DNA of 64,000 bases, taken from Methanoregula sp. (lineage in GTDB: Archaea; Halobacteriota; Methanomicrobia; Methanomicrobiales; Methanospirillaceae). The translations under genes and the position numbers were made by a program. Shown piece by piece: positions 8,919 through 17,705 of the stretch. The stretch covers positions 62,001-126,000 of the forward strand of contig NZ_JALOCH010000001.1 of assembly GCF_023227875.1 (NCBI RefSeq). The letters are read 5' to 3'. Under the pieces are notes generated by a model, which saw only the letters and a program-made list of their open reading frames with translations, ran no database searches and was not told where the DNA came from. The stretch's first letter is position 1. Each line of letters opens with the position of its first letter.

Positions 8919-9834
8919 TTTCGAGCGGTTCAGCTTCAACCTTCTCGGCAACAAGATGAAGGGAAAACGGGACGAGTACGCCCAGCTCAGGAACGACCTG
9001 ATATCGGCCCGGTTCAAGACCCCCTTTGAAGTCTACCTCTCGACAGCAGTGGTCAGTTCAATCGTCGTCGGGTTCGGGATGGCAGTGGTGATCGGGCTCA
9101 TCACCTGGGTCCTGAAACTCCCGACGCTGATCCAGTACCGGGGAGCGGTCCCCGGGTTCCTCGTGGCCCTGTCTGCCCACAGCCTTGTTATCGGCACGGT
9201 CGTCATCACGATCTTCTCCCTGCTGGTGTTCGGCGGCCTTACGTATGTGGCGTTCCTCCTCTACCCGAGCATCGAGGCAAGTAACCGGTGCCGCAACATC
9301 GATGCCAGCCTGCCATATGCAATTAACTATGTCACCTCGATGTCCACGGCCGGTATCACGCCGGCGGAGGTATTCCGCCTCCTTGGCGACAGCCCGATTT
9401 ATGGAGAGAGTTCTGTTGAGGCGCGGTATATTGCCCGTGAGATCGACATATTCGGCAGGGACCTTATCGATGCCCTGCGGCTCGTGTCTTCAAGCACCCC
9501 GAGCAAACGGATGAAAGAATTTCTGCAGGGCGCGATGGCGAGCATTTCGAGCGGCGGCAACCTGACCGAATATTTCCGCACCAAGGCCGACCAGTACGCG
9601 CTTGAGAACCGGCAGACGCAGAAACAGTTCCTTGAGATGCTGGCGCTGATCTCCGAGTCATATGTCACCGCCATGGTCGCCGGGACACTGTTCCTGATCA
9701 TCCTGCAGTCCATCATGTCGGTGCTCTCCGGGGATAACCGGCCGATGTTCCTCTATGCGATTGTGTACATCATGATACCGCTTGGAAGCATAGCGTTCGT
9801 GGTCATGATCAGCACCATGACACCGGAGTCCTGA
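8911..9834 (+). CDS. Type II secretion F-domain platform protein (TadB-like)
   Basis: A 307-residue integral membrane protein with two N-terminal membrane segments (about 41-68 and 88-116), a cytoplasmic F-domain (about 125-240) with YVTSMSTAGITPAEVFRLL, and two C-terminal membrane segments. These are the inner-membrane platform on which the ATPase acts. Its ATG lies inside the end of the ATPase gene. It corresponds to one half of a FlaJ-type protein, the second half being the next gene, as in split TadB/TadC systems. Confidence 0.88.
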   Translation: MNSFERFSFNLLGNKMKGKRDEYAQLRNDLISARFKTPFEVYLSTAVVSSIVVGFGMAVVIGLITWVLKLPTLIQYRGAVPGFLVALSAHSLVIGTVVITIFSLLVFGGLTYVAFLLYPSIEASNRCRNIDASLPYAINYVTSMSTAGITPAEVFRLLGDSPIYGESSVEARYIAREIDIFGRDLIDALRLVSSSTPSKRMKEFLQGAMASISSGGNLTEYFRTKADQYALENRQTQKQFLEMLALISESYVTAMVAGTLFLIILQSIMSVLSGDNRPMFLYAIVYIMIPLGSIAFVVMISTMTPES

Positions 9835-9836
9835 TC

Positions 9837-10889
9837 ATGGGCCTGAACGATATTCTCAAAAAAGTGTCAGGGAAAGGTCCCGGTTCTTCCGGTCGGGACA
9901 TATCCGCTCAACCGGGTAATGCCGATCTCGATGCCGTTGAAGTGGAAGAGCTGAACGAGATCACGGTAAAACTCGAGCACGAACGGCAGAGCCGCGAGGG
10001 ACTGGGGAAGTTCCTGAAACATCCGGTCCAGGTTCTCACGGAACGGCCAGAGAATATCCTCATTGTGTGTATCCCGCTGGCGCTCCTGTTCTTTTTCGGG
10101 GGTTTCATCTTCATGGTCCAGAGCTATGGCATGAATGTCATCTTCAATTCAACATCGGTTGATGACTTCCTCGTCTTCGCGGTCCTGATCGCTATCGTCC
10201 CGGTCGCACTCCTTGACCTTAAGGAGCAGATGCGGGTCACGAACCTGGAAAATGCCCTGCCCAACTTCTTCCGTGACCTTGCCGGCATGAACGATTCCGG
10301 TATGACCCTCCCCACCGCCATCCACCTGGTCGCAGCTGCGGAATACGGAACGCTCACGCCACATATCCGGAAGCTGGACAACGAGATGTCATGGGGGGCC
10401 GGGTTTGTCGAGGCGCTCTACCGGTTCGGGAAAGGGCTTGGCACCACGCTTGCGGACCGGAGCGTTGACCTGATCGCAAAGGCGAGCAAGGCGGGAGGTG
10501 ATGTCAGCGAGGTGCTGCGGGCCGCTGCAAAGGATACCTTTGAGGTCGTGAACCTCCAGCAGGAGCGGGCCAACAACATGCTGATCTACGTGATCATTGT
10601 GCTCGTTGCATTTGCGGTCTTCCTCTTTGTCATCGCCATCCTTGTCTCCTCGTTCCTGACCACGATGGCCACTGCGGGTGCAACCGCAACCGCTTCCGGT
10701 GCAAAAGGCTTCGGTGGAGTGATTGATATCTTCATCTACAAGCGGCTCTTCTCCCATGCAGCAATGCTTCAGGGTTTCTTCTCCGGCCTTGTCGCCGGCC
10801 AGATGGGGGAAGGACGGTTTGTTGCAGGCCTGAAATATTCAGCGCTCATGCTCCTCATCGCGTGGATCACGTTCAGGTTCTTCATCTGA
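9837..10889 (+). CDS. Type II secretion F-domain platform protein (TadC-like)
   Basis: A 350-residue membrane protein starting two bases after the previous stop. A charged N-terminus (1-75) precedes two membrane segments (about 80-125), an F-domain (about 135-240; NFFRDLAGMNDSGMTLPTA) and further segments (about 250-275, 300-350). It complements the preceding platform protein to complete a Tad-like heteromeric platform. No prepilin or prepilin peptidase gene follows, so filament subunits must be encoded elsewhere. Confidence 0.88.
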   Translation: MGLNDILKKVSGKGPGSSGRDISAQPGNADLDAVEVEELNEITVKLEHERQSREGLGKFLKHPVQVLTERPENILIVCIPLALLFFFGGFIFMVQSYGMNVIFNSTSVDDFLVFAVLIAIVPVALLDLKEQMRVTNLENALPNFFRDLAGMNDSGMTLPTAIHLVAAAEYGTLTPHIRKLDNEMSWGAGFVEALYRFGKGLGTTLADRSVDLIAKASKAGGDVSEVLRAAAKDTFEVVNLQQERANNMLIYVIIVLVAFAVFLFVIAILVSSFLTTMATAGATATASGAKGFGGVIDIFIYKRLFSHAAMLQGFFSGLVAGQMGEGRFVAGLKYSALMLLIAWITFRFFI

Positions 10890-10982
10890 GAACCCTTTTT
10901 TGCACCCGTTCTGGAATGCAATGCCTAAAAACAATACTCGTAAACACGATATCCGCTGTTTTTAAAAAAAGAATATGAATGT

Positions 10983-11288
10983 TCAGGAAATATTTTCCAG
11001 GTTGTACCCCTTGAGAGTCAGGAGTTCCTTGACCCTGTCCCGGTGATTTCCCTGCAGCTCGATGGAATTTCCTTTCACGGTTCCACCGCAGGCAAGCTTG
11101 CTTTTCATGAATTTTGAAAGTTCTTCAAGATCGATATCAGTCGGATCAAGTCCCTCGATAACGGTCACTTCTTTCCCGTACCGGCGTTTGTTCACTTTGA
11201 CATTGATCCTCTGCTGTTCCTTTGCTACCTCCTCACAAATACAAAGTTCCTTAGGTAGTCCACACGTCGGGCAAATCCCACCAATCAT
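10983..11288 (-). CDS. Translation initiation factor aIF1 (SUI1 family)
   Basis: A 101-residue SUI1/eIF1 protein, which monitors start-codon selection on the 30S subunit. A short N-terminal cysteine cluster (CPTCGLPKELCIC) precedes the SUI1 fold: NKRRYGKEVTVIEGL, KLACGGTVKG and IELQGNHRDRVKELL. The length is typical of archaeal family members. The gene is convergent with the secretion operon and followed by a short gap. The function of the cysteine cluster is not certain; zinc binding is likely. Confidence 0.93.
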   Translation of the reverse strand: MIGGICPTCGLPKELCICEEVAKEQQRINVKVNKRRYGKEVTVIEGLDPTDIDLEELSKFMKSKLACGGTVKGNSIELQGNHRDRVKELLTLKGYNLENIS

Positions 11289-11431
11289 TACCAGTATTTT
11301 TAAGTTTCTCTTTATTTATTACCTTGCATTGCAACGGGGAAAATTGGGGAGAATATATCAGAAAGTGGCAGATAACGGCCAAATTCCGCCGTTTTTTCCA
11401 AACATCATCAGCCCGGAATAAATGGGCACCT

Positions 11432-11438
11432 GTTTTTA
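11432..11438 (+). promoter_or_regulatory. Probable TATA box for cbiP
   Basis: A TTTTTAT segment is placed so that transcription would begin near 11460. This favours the ATG at 11469 over the in-frame ATG at 11445. Confidence 0.35.
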
Positions 11439-11468
11439 TGATCCATGCATACATTGTACGGGAAATTT

Positions 11469-12917
11469 ATGTCGCTCTTCGTGGTGGGTTCTGCATCCCA
11501 CGTGGGAAAAAGTGTCACGGTCGCCGCCATCTGCCGGTGCCTTGTCCGCCGCGGGTGCCCGGTTGCCCCGTTCAAGTCCCAGAACATGAGCCTGAACTCG
11601 TACGTAACACCGGATGGCGGGGAGATCGGCATGGCACAGGCAATGCAGGCCGCTGCCGCAATGCTGGTACCCCATGCCGACATGAACCCCGTACTCCTGA
11701 AACCCAAGGGCGACTGCGTCTCGCAGGTGGTGCTGAATGGCAGGCCCTATAAGGATGTCCCGATCACGGAATATTACAAGGAGACACCAAAACTCCTTGA
11801 ACAGGCACTGGCGGCATATGACCGGCTGAAAACAGAATATGGCCAGGTAGTGGTGGAGGGTGCCGGCGGGGCAGCGGAACTGAACCTCTACGACCGGGAC
11901 ATTGCCAATACCCTGCTTGCCCGGAGACTCCGGATCCCGCTCATTCTGGTGGCCGATATCGAACGCGGTGGCGTGTTTGCACAGGTTTATGGTACGGTCC
12001 AGCTCCTTCCGCCCGATATCCGCCCGCTGGTCCGGGGGATCATCATCAACAAGTTCCGCGGTGACCCGGCGATTTTTACTCCGGGAATTACGATGATCGA
12101 GGATCTCTGTGGGATCCCGGTGCTGGGCGTTGTCCCGTATTTCACCCTGCCGCTGCCGAGCGAGGACTCTCTTTCCATCGGTGACAAGAGCGCCGGCAAC
12201 GGGAAGGTGCGGATTGGTGTCATTCGACTTCCCCGCATTGCCAATTTTACGGATTTTGAGCTCCTTGAACACTATGCTGCCGTCGATTATGTGCGTCCAG
12301 GTGCCCCGCTTGATGCCTATGACTGTATCATCATCCCCGGGACGAAGAACACCATCGATGACCTCAGCGTCCTGAAGGAGAGTGGCACGGACCGGGAGCT
12401 CCACCGTGCCCGTGCCCGGGGGATCCCGATCATCGGGATCTGCGGCGGGTACCAGATGCTCGGTGCGACCCTGGTCGATGCCGGGTTCGAGTCTGTTGCC
12501 GGGACATACCCGGGACTTGGCCTGCTCGACTGCGTCACGCGCTTTACATCGTACGAGAAGAACACCACGCAGGTTACGCGAGAGGCAAGGGACATTCCCC
12601 CGATCCTCTCCGCGATGGGGACGGTCACCGGGTACGAGATCCACATGGGATCAACAGAAGCTGGCAGCAACCGCGAGGCGTTCGGTGGGGATGGCAGGGT
12701 CAGCGATGACGGCCTTGTCTTTGGTACCTATATGCACGGGCTCTTCCAGAACCCGTCCGCAATAAATGCACTGCTCTTATTCCTGCATGACAAGAAAGGG
12801 CTGCTGTTTGAACCGGTCCCGGCAACCGATGCCGATCCCTATGAGACGCTCGCAGACTTGTTCGAGGAACATGTCGATATGGATGCGGTAGAAGCGATGG
12901 TTAAAATGAACTCCTGA
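11469..12917 (+). CDS. cbiP: Cobyric acid synthase (adenosylcobyric acid synthase)
   Basis: A 482-residue glutamine-dependent amidase of the CobQ/CbiP family. It amidates four side chains of adenosylcobyrinic diamide in cobalamin synthesis, as corrinoid-dependent methyl transfer in methanogens requires. The N-terminal ATP-binding domain has GSASHVGKSVT near residue 10. The C-terminal glutaminase domain has the nucleophile Cys325 in GICGGYQMLG and the catalytic His423 in YMHGLF. An alternative start at 11445 adds eight residues but lies ahead of the probable transcription start. No other cobalamin genes are adjacent. Confidence 0.95.
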   Translation: MSLFVVGSASHVGKSVTVAAICRCLVRRGCPVAPFKSQNMSLNSYVTPDGGEIGMAQAMQAAAAMLVPHADMNPVLLKPKGDCVSQVVLNGRPYKDVPITEYYKETPKLLEQALAAYDRLKTEYGQVVVEGAGGAAELNLYDRDIANTLLARRLRIPLILVADIERGGVFAQVYGTVQLLPPDIRPLVRGIIINKFRGDPAIFTPGITMIEDLCGIPVLGVVPYFTLPLPSEDSLSIGDKSAGNGKVRIGVIRLPRIANFTDFELLEHYAAVDYVRPGAPLDAYDCIIIPGTKNTIDDLSVLKESGTDRELHRARARGIPIIGICGGYQMLGATLVDAGFESVAGTYPGLGLLDCVTRFTSYEKNTTQVTREARDIPPILSAMGTVTGYEIHMGSTEAGSNREAFGGDGRVSDDGLVFGTYMHGLFQNPSAINALLLFLHDKKGLLFEPVPATDADPYETLADLFEEHVDMDAVEAMVKMNS

Positions 12918-13038
12918 ATGCTGCCGGTGTTCTCCTGGATTTCTTTGAACCGTGAAAAAAACCCGGGTTGGGTACTATCTCTTACGTGACTCCAGGCCCG
13001 GGTCGGTCTTTCACTATCCCCTCCATATGCCCTTTCCG

Positions 13039-14307
13039 CTATGTGGACATGTTCCGGGAATTTACAGATTCTGAAGGATTTTTGAATTTTGAAAAAATCC
13101 TCCGGTAAATCCTTGAGAACGCGGTCTTGTCAAGAAGGATGATCAGCAGGGAATTGATAATTATACTGAACAGGACGATGGCATAGGTCGCATTCTGGAT
13201 GAACATCCCTTCGGGATATGCCTGCTGGAGCGGTATGGAGGCAAGTACTGCAGTCGCAAGCCCTTTTGGGATCATGACGGCCATCACGCTGGCATCCCAT
13301 ACCGGTGTTGAACGGGGAATAGAGAACAAGACTGCCGGGATCCTCACCAGGTAAAGGAGCAGTGTCACCAGCAGGCCGAGGATAAAGATCTCCCGGTTAT
13401 TGAACTGGATGGAGAGCCCGATATAGATGAAAAAGAATGTCCGCAGCAAAAAGACAATCTCTCCGAAAAATGCTTTCTCGGTCTCGGTCAGCTCGATCTT
13501 TCTTACGTCCAGTTCGAAAACCGGAGAGAAGATGCCCTTAAAATAGCCAAGGTTACCGATAGTGATGCCAAATACCAGTGCCGCAACCGCCCCCGAAAAC
13601 CCTATCATCTCGATAAAGCCGTACAGGATGAAAATAATCGCAGGGATTGCAAAAATCCTGTTGAAGAACGCAAACTTCTTCCGGATCACCGACCATGCAA
13701 TTCCCCCGGCAATTCCCACGAGGATGGCAACCACGAACGACCCGACCAGCGTCTCGCTTGCCTGCCAGAAACTGAATTTATGGAGCTGGTATGCCTGCAG
13801 TGCGATGAGGAGCAGGACAATACTCAGTACATCGGTCAGGGCGGATTCGATAGAGAGAATGGTCTGGCTCTTCTCCGTCAGTCCCAGCTGACGGATGAGT
13901 GGAATGACCACGGACGGGCTCGTCCCCGCAACGATGATGGCAAGCATGAGCGCGGTCAGTGGATCGGTTCCCGCAAGGACCAGGACCACCAGGGTCGCGA
14001 TGCCGATAGCGCCGCAGAAATTCAGAAGGGTCAGGTGCGAGCATTCCTTAAACGTGCTCCGTATTGCCTCGATCCTGAGGTTGAGCCCTCCCTCGAAGAG
14101 GATGACAATGAGCGATATGGTCGAGAAGATCGGGCCGAGGATCCCGAACATCTCCGTTGTTACGAGCCCGAACACCGGCCCAAGGACCAGACCGATGATA
14201 AGCAAAAAGAGGAGATCGGGAATTTTTGTTCGCGTGAATACCTCGCTCAAGATATGGCCGAGAATGATCAGGATGCCGATAAAAAAAACAAGAAATGAAA
14301 TATCCAT
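13039..14307 (-). CDS. Cation/proton antiporter (CPA family)
   Basis: A 422-residue membrane protein with about 12 hydrophobic helices. The segments LIVILFEGGLNLR (about 66-78), GTSPSVVIPLIRQLGL and ESALTDVLSIVLLL match Na+/H+ exchangers, with an acidic residue in the membrane (ALTD). It probably exports Na+ or K+ in exchange for protons, supporting ion balance in a methanogen whose energetics run on both ions. No regulatory TrkA-N domain is fused. It is a single gene, convergent with cbiP. Confidence 0.88.
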   Translation of the reverse strand: MDISFLVFFIGILIILGHILSEVFTRTKIPDLLFLLIIGLVLGPVFGLVTTEMFGILGPIFSTISLIVILFEGGLNLRIEAIRSTFKECSHLTLLNFCGAIGIATLVVLVLAGTDPLTALMLAIIVAGTSPSVVIPLIRQLGLTEKSQTILSIESALTDVLSIVLLLIALQAYQLHKFSFWQASETLVGSFVVAILVGIAGGIAWSVIRKKFAFFNRIFAIPAIIFILYGFIEMIGFSGAVAALVFGITIGNLGYFKGIFSPVFELDVRKIELTETEKAFFGEIVFLLRTFFFIYIGLSIQFNNREIFILGLLVTLLLYLVRIPAVLFSIPRSTPVWDASVMAVMIPKGLATAVLASIPLQQAYPEGMFIQNATYAIVLFSIIINSLLIILLDKTAFSRIYRRIFSKFKNPSESVNSRNMST

Positions 14308-14478
14308 TCTGCTTCCAGTAGTGACATTACGGTGAGATTTTTTTTATCCCTTTCGATCTCTCTATCCGCCATCCCGGTATGTGCGGGATGGACATGGTGC
14401 ATTTACCCGGCTCGCGGAACGGACATGCTCCCTGGAGCTATGCCCTAAACATTATCCTGTAACGAGAGCGGCGGATTG

Positions 14479-15417
14479 TTAATCCCGGAAATAATAAAAG
14501 ATCCCCCGCCCTTCCGGTTTTTCCTGCAGGTCCTTTGTTCTGGCCATTTCCTGCAGGACCTTGTGGACTTGGGTCAGGTGCATACCGGTTGCGGATGCAA
14601 TGTCATCCGCTGTGCAGGGTCGTCTCCGGAGCAGCTCGTATACCTGTTCGAGTGGATCCTCAGCATACTGTGAAGGGATGTCAGCAGAACAGGAAGAGTC
14701 CACCGTTTCCGTGCCGGCATAGTCAAGTACCTGCGCTATCCGTTCAAGTTCGGCTGGCGTTGCCGGGCGGACGAAGTCTTCCGTGCCCGGGCGGTCGAGC
14801 GTGTTCAGCTGGACGCGGTCGGGGTGGATACGATGGATTGCGTCATGCAGCCCGGCAAGTTCCTCGTCAGAGGTATTGATGCCCGGGATAATAAACACCT
14901 CAAGCCAGATCTGCCCGGTGTATTCCCTGCGGAACTGGAGAATCGCATCCAGGATCTCCTCTGCACCAATCCCGGGCACGGGCCGGTGTATCCTTCGGAA
15001 TGTCTCTTCATTGATGGTTGAGAGCGTTGGAAGCACGACATCAGCCGGCAACAGATCCCTGCGCACCCCCGGATCTGAAAGAAGGCTGCCATTAGTGAGA
15101 ACGGCAATACGGTACCTGGGAAACCGTTCTTTTAAAAAACGGATCACCCTGCCAATGGAGAGCGAGAGCGTTGGTTCACCGGAACCTGAGAACGTGATAT
15201 AATCAAGGGAAGGCGATTGGGACAAATAGAGCGAGAGTTCGCCAATCACTTCATCAGCAGGGAAGAATTCCTGTCTCTGTATGGTTTCAACAGTAGTGGC
15301 CCCGCACTCGCAGTACACGCAGTCATACGTGCATGTCTTGAACGGGACAAGATCAATGCCAAGAGACCGTCCAAGCCGCCGTGAACTCACCGGGCCGAAC
15401 AGGTGTGCGTAATGCAT
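14479..15417 (-). CDS. Radical SAM protein with C-terminal winged-helix domain
   Basis: A 312-residue protein with the radical SAM cluster motif CTYDCVYC (Cys29, Cys33, Cys36) after GPVSSRRLGRSLG, and glycine-rich SGSGEPTLS in the SAM-binding region. This family is often placed with COG0731 but lacks features of true Tyw1. The last about 70 residues (LEQVYELLRRRPCTADDIASATG) look like a winged helix. The substrate is unknown. The ATG at 15417 is used because the family begins just before this conserved segment; an upstream in-frame start adds nine residues. Confidence 0.85.
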   Translation of the reverse strand: MHYAHLFGPVSSRRLGRSLGIDLVPFKTCTYDCVYCECGATTVETIQRQEFFPADEVIGELSLYLSQSPSLDYITFSGSGEPTLSLSIGRVIRFLKERFPRYRIAVLTNGSLLSDPGVRRDLLPADVVLPTLSTINEETFRRIHRPVPGIGAEEILDAILQFRREYTGQIWLEVFIIPGINTSDEELAGLHDAIHRIHPDRVQLNTLDRPGTEDFVRPATPAELERIAQVLDYAGTETVDSSCSADIPSQYAEDPLEQVYELLRRRPCTADDIASATGMHLTQVHKVLQEMARTKDLQEKPEGRGIFYYFRD

Positions 15418-15559
15418 GGTGTATTGTCCGATAGTCCCGCGCAACAGATAAAATCGCTGATAGGTGTGATAGGGAGGGGATGCTTACATGCCAGCCAGTA
15501 CAGGATCCCTGCCGAAGAACGCAGGTTTCATCCCCTGGTATGACCAGATGCCAGAAAAA

Positions 15560-15826
15560 TCAGCTGATGATGTTTGTAATGCTGTGGAAACCCTCACCCC
15601 GACGGTCAGCGCACTTCACGGCATCGGCTTTGGTAAAATCCACCCGCTCGGTTACCCGGCATTTCGTGCAGTACGCAAGTGAGGGTGATTTCACGAACTT
15701 CCCGCTGACCCGGAACTCACGGCAGTGGATGCAGAACCCGCAGTTTTCGAGCGGTTCTCTTTTTTCAGGAAGGCACTGGACGTGCCCCCTCACTGCCGGT
15801 AATAGGCGAAAATCCTCTTCAGTCAT
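15560..15826 (-). CDS. Small cysteine-rich protein
   Basis: An 88-residue protein with CGFCIHC and CTKC motifs about 20-25 residues apart, suggesting one zinc site. It has no other recognisable domain. The ATG at 15826 is preceded by GGAG four bases away, which supports it against the overlapping plus-strand frame. It lies between the radical SAM gene on the same strand and a divergent sugar nucleotidyltransferase. Its function is unknown. Confidence 0.6.
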   Translation of the reverse strand: MTEEDFRLLPAVRGHVQCLPEKREPLENCGFCIHCREFRVSGKFVKSPSLAYCTKCRVTERVDFTKADAVKCADRRGEGFHSITNIIS

Positions 15827-15934
15827 GGTGCTCCGCGCTGGCGTACGATGTATTTTACCCGTGACCATATAAAACCGGAGAACGGGGACTCAAAAAACAT
15901 CAGCCTTAAACCATACCGGCACGAAAACTCATGC

Positions 15935-17113
15935 ATGAAGGTGTGTATCATGTGCGGGGGGGAAGGCACCCGCCTCCGTCCCCTCACATTCGAACGGCCC
16001 AAGCCCTGTATTCCCATCGTCAACCGTCCTTCCATCCAGCACCTGGTCGCACACCTCACGAACCTCGGGTTCCGGGAAGTGGTGCTCACCCTCGGCTACA
16101 TGGGGAATGCGATCGAGGAAGCACTCGGCGACGGCTCGCTCTTTGGCGCCGAGATCACCTATGTCCACGAGACGACCAAGCTCGGGACGGCAGGCAGTGT
16201 GAAGAACGCCCAGAAGTATCTTGACGGGCAGGACTTCCTCATTGTTGGTGGCGATCATGTCACTGACCTCAATGTGCTGGAATTTTACCGGGCACACCAG
16301 AAAGAGAAGGCAACGGTGAGTATCGGGCTCATCTCCATCGATGACCCCGGGGAATATGGTATTGCCGAGATCGATGTCGGGTACGAGATAAAACGGTTCA
16401 AGGAAAAGCCTGCACCCGGAGAGATCTTCTCCAATCTTGCAAGCACCGGTATGTACGTCTGCAGTCCCGATGTCTTCGACTACATCCCTGCAGGTGTTAA
16501 ATATGATTTCGCCCGCGACCTGTTCCCCCGGCTGATGCAGGAAGGACATTCCCTCAAAGGCTGGCTTGCGAGGGGGAACTGGACTGATGTCGGGAGCCCC
16601 CATTCCCTGCGCCAGGCAGAACGGTGGAAACTCCAGGGGATCGATTTTACCGACATCATCGGCGACCTCTCGATGCATGGCGCACAGGTCCAGGGACCCG
16701 TCCAGCTCGGGGGCTCGATCACGCTCGGCAAGAACACCCGGGTCATCGGCCCGGTGGCAATCGGCCCCGGGACAACAATCGGGGACAATGTCCTGATCGG
16801 CCCGTACACCAGTATCGGGGAAAAATGCATCCTCCGAAACAACGTGAAGGTCTTCTCGTCATCTCTCTACAACCGGGTGATTATCGGGGCAAACAGCACG
16901 ATCTCCGGGTGCATCATGGACAACGACACCCATATCGGGGAGGACTGCAGCATCGAGAACGACACCGTGATCGGTCCCCGTGTCGTCCTGCGGGACCATG
17001 TGGTGGTACACTCCAAGACCCGGCTCTGGCCGGAAGTCGTCATACCTGATGGCACTGTTGTAAAAGAGCATGTGCTCAACGAGAAGTTCGACCTGCGGTA
17101 CGAAGGTTCGTAG
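15935..17113 (+). CDS. Sugar-1-phosphate nucleotidyltransferase with left-handed beta helix
   Basis: A 392-residue two-domain enzyme. The N-terminal nucleotidyltransferase domain has GGEGTRLRPLTFERPKPCIP from residue 7, then FLIVGGDHVTDLN and the GNWTDVGSP segment. The C-terminal half (about 245-385) is hexapeptide repeats forming a left-handed beta helix. It makes an NDP-sugar for surface glycans or glycolipids. Whether the sugar is mannose, glucose or GlcNAc cannot be told. The ATG at 15935 begins the conserved domain. An ATATAAAA box lies at 15867-15874. The gene stands alone. Confidence 0.9.
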   Translation: MKVCIMCGGEGTRLRPLTFERPKPCIPIVNRPSIQHLVAHLTNLGFREVVLTLGYMGNAIEEALGDGSLFGAEITYVHETTKLGTAGSVKNAQKYLDGQDFLIVGGDHVTDLNVLEFYRAHQKEKATVSIGLISIDDPGEYGIAEIDVGYEIKRFKEKPAPGEIFSNLASTGMYVCSPDVFDYIPAGVKYDFARDLFPRLMQEGHSLKGWLARGNWTDVGSPHSLRQAERWKLQGIDFTDIIGDLSMHGAQVQGPVQLGGSITLGKNTRVIGPVAIGPGTTIGDNVLIGPYTSIGEKCILRNNVKVFSSSLYNRVIIGANSTISGCIMDNDTHIGEDCSIENDTVIGPRVVLRDHVVVHSKTRLWPEVVIPDGTVVKEHVLNEKFDLRYEGS

Positions 17114-17212
17114 TTTTTTTTAGAAAAATAAAAATTCCCTTTTTCATAACCTTTGAAAAATTTGCTTTGCAGATAACCTTTTTTGATATGACCTCCCTCG
17201 CTCGCTCCATTT

Positions 17213-17437
17213 GTACACCGCCCGACCCCCGTCCCTCACGGAGCCAGGACAATCCCTTCATTCACCCCGTAAAACTGCACGAATCCGGCCCGGAAATGGT
17301 AGGGGCCCTGCGGGGGTCGGGCGGTGTACTTTAATATTTAATCGCCCGCGACCAACCGGTCCGGGGGTGAATTTCCGAGGGTACTTTCCTGAATCTCATT
17401 GGTTTGTTTGCACAGGAAGTACACCGCCCGACCCCCG
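17213..17437. repeat. Three copies of a 19-bp element (direct and inverted)
   Basis: The sequence GTACACCGCCCGACCCCCG occurs at 17213-17231 and 17419-17437, and as its exact reverse complement at 17311-17329. Copies two and three also share flanking AA and C bases, giving a 22-bp match. Spacings are about 80 and 90 bases, so copies one and two could pair as arms of a long inverted repeat. There is no transposase or coding frame between them. They could be protein-binding sites or remains of a small mobile element. Confidence 0.8.
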
Positions 17438-17477
17438 CTTCAACGAGTACAATGTACGCCCGGGAGCTAGCATCTTG

Positions 17478-17705
17478 AAATGTTTCTACAGAGCAGAAAA
17501 AATAATCAAATTATCAGACTCGTTTGACCTACGAACAGGTCATCAGACCTGTGAATAAAGAAGAGAGTCGTCAGACTCTCTTAGCCAACGAACAGGACAT
17601 CAGTCCTGTGAGTGGGAGAACGGACTCTCAAATCCGTTCGAGCTGCGAACAGGACATCAGTCCTGTGAGTGGTTTAACGTGTCATCAGACACGTTTAACC
17701 AGGCG
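17478..17705 (-). repeat. 57-bp tandem repeat of covarying hairpins
   Basis: Three units begin at 17535, 17592 and 17649, each 57 bases long. A degenerate half unit lies at 17478-17534. Each unit holds hairpin A (17535-17552, 17592-17609, 17649-17666; 7-bp stem, ATCA tetraloop) and hairpin B (17561-17582, 17618-17639, 17671-17700). Stem bases differ between units but pairing is kept: ACAGGTC/GACCTGT against ACAGGAC/GTCCTGT in A, and three unrelated stems in B. Read on the minus strand the usual loop is TGAT, and in the last B hairpin this is the stop codon of the CBS-ParB gene. Confidence 0.75.
17497..17516 (-). terminator. Probable terminator after the hairpin array
   Basis: On the minus strand a weak hairpin (ATAAT, TTG loop, ATTAT) runs straight into a T run. 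It would end a transcript of the CBS-ParB gene that includes the whole hairpin array as its 3' untranslated region. Confidence 0.45.

Larger units (their letters stand above)
17114..17684. other. Repeat-rich 571-base intergenic region
   Basis: No credible gene is present. The left part holds three copies of a 19-bp GC-rich element in mixed orientation and several T-rich stretches. The right part is a tandem 57-bp array of hairpins reaching into the end of the minus-strand CBS-ParB gene. The two are listed separately. Confidence 0.7.

Noticed and set aside
15480..15872. Plus-strand frame opposite the cysteine-rich gene
   Set aside because: The minus-strand product has paired CxxC motifs and a ribosome binding site; the plus-strand frame has neither.
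17478..17705. CRISPR array
   Set aside because: Units are contiguous 57-bp tandem copies with internal hairpins, not short repeats separated by unique spacers, and no cas genes are present.
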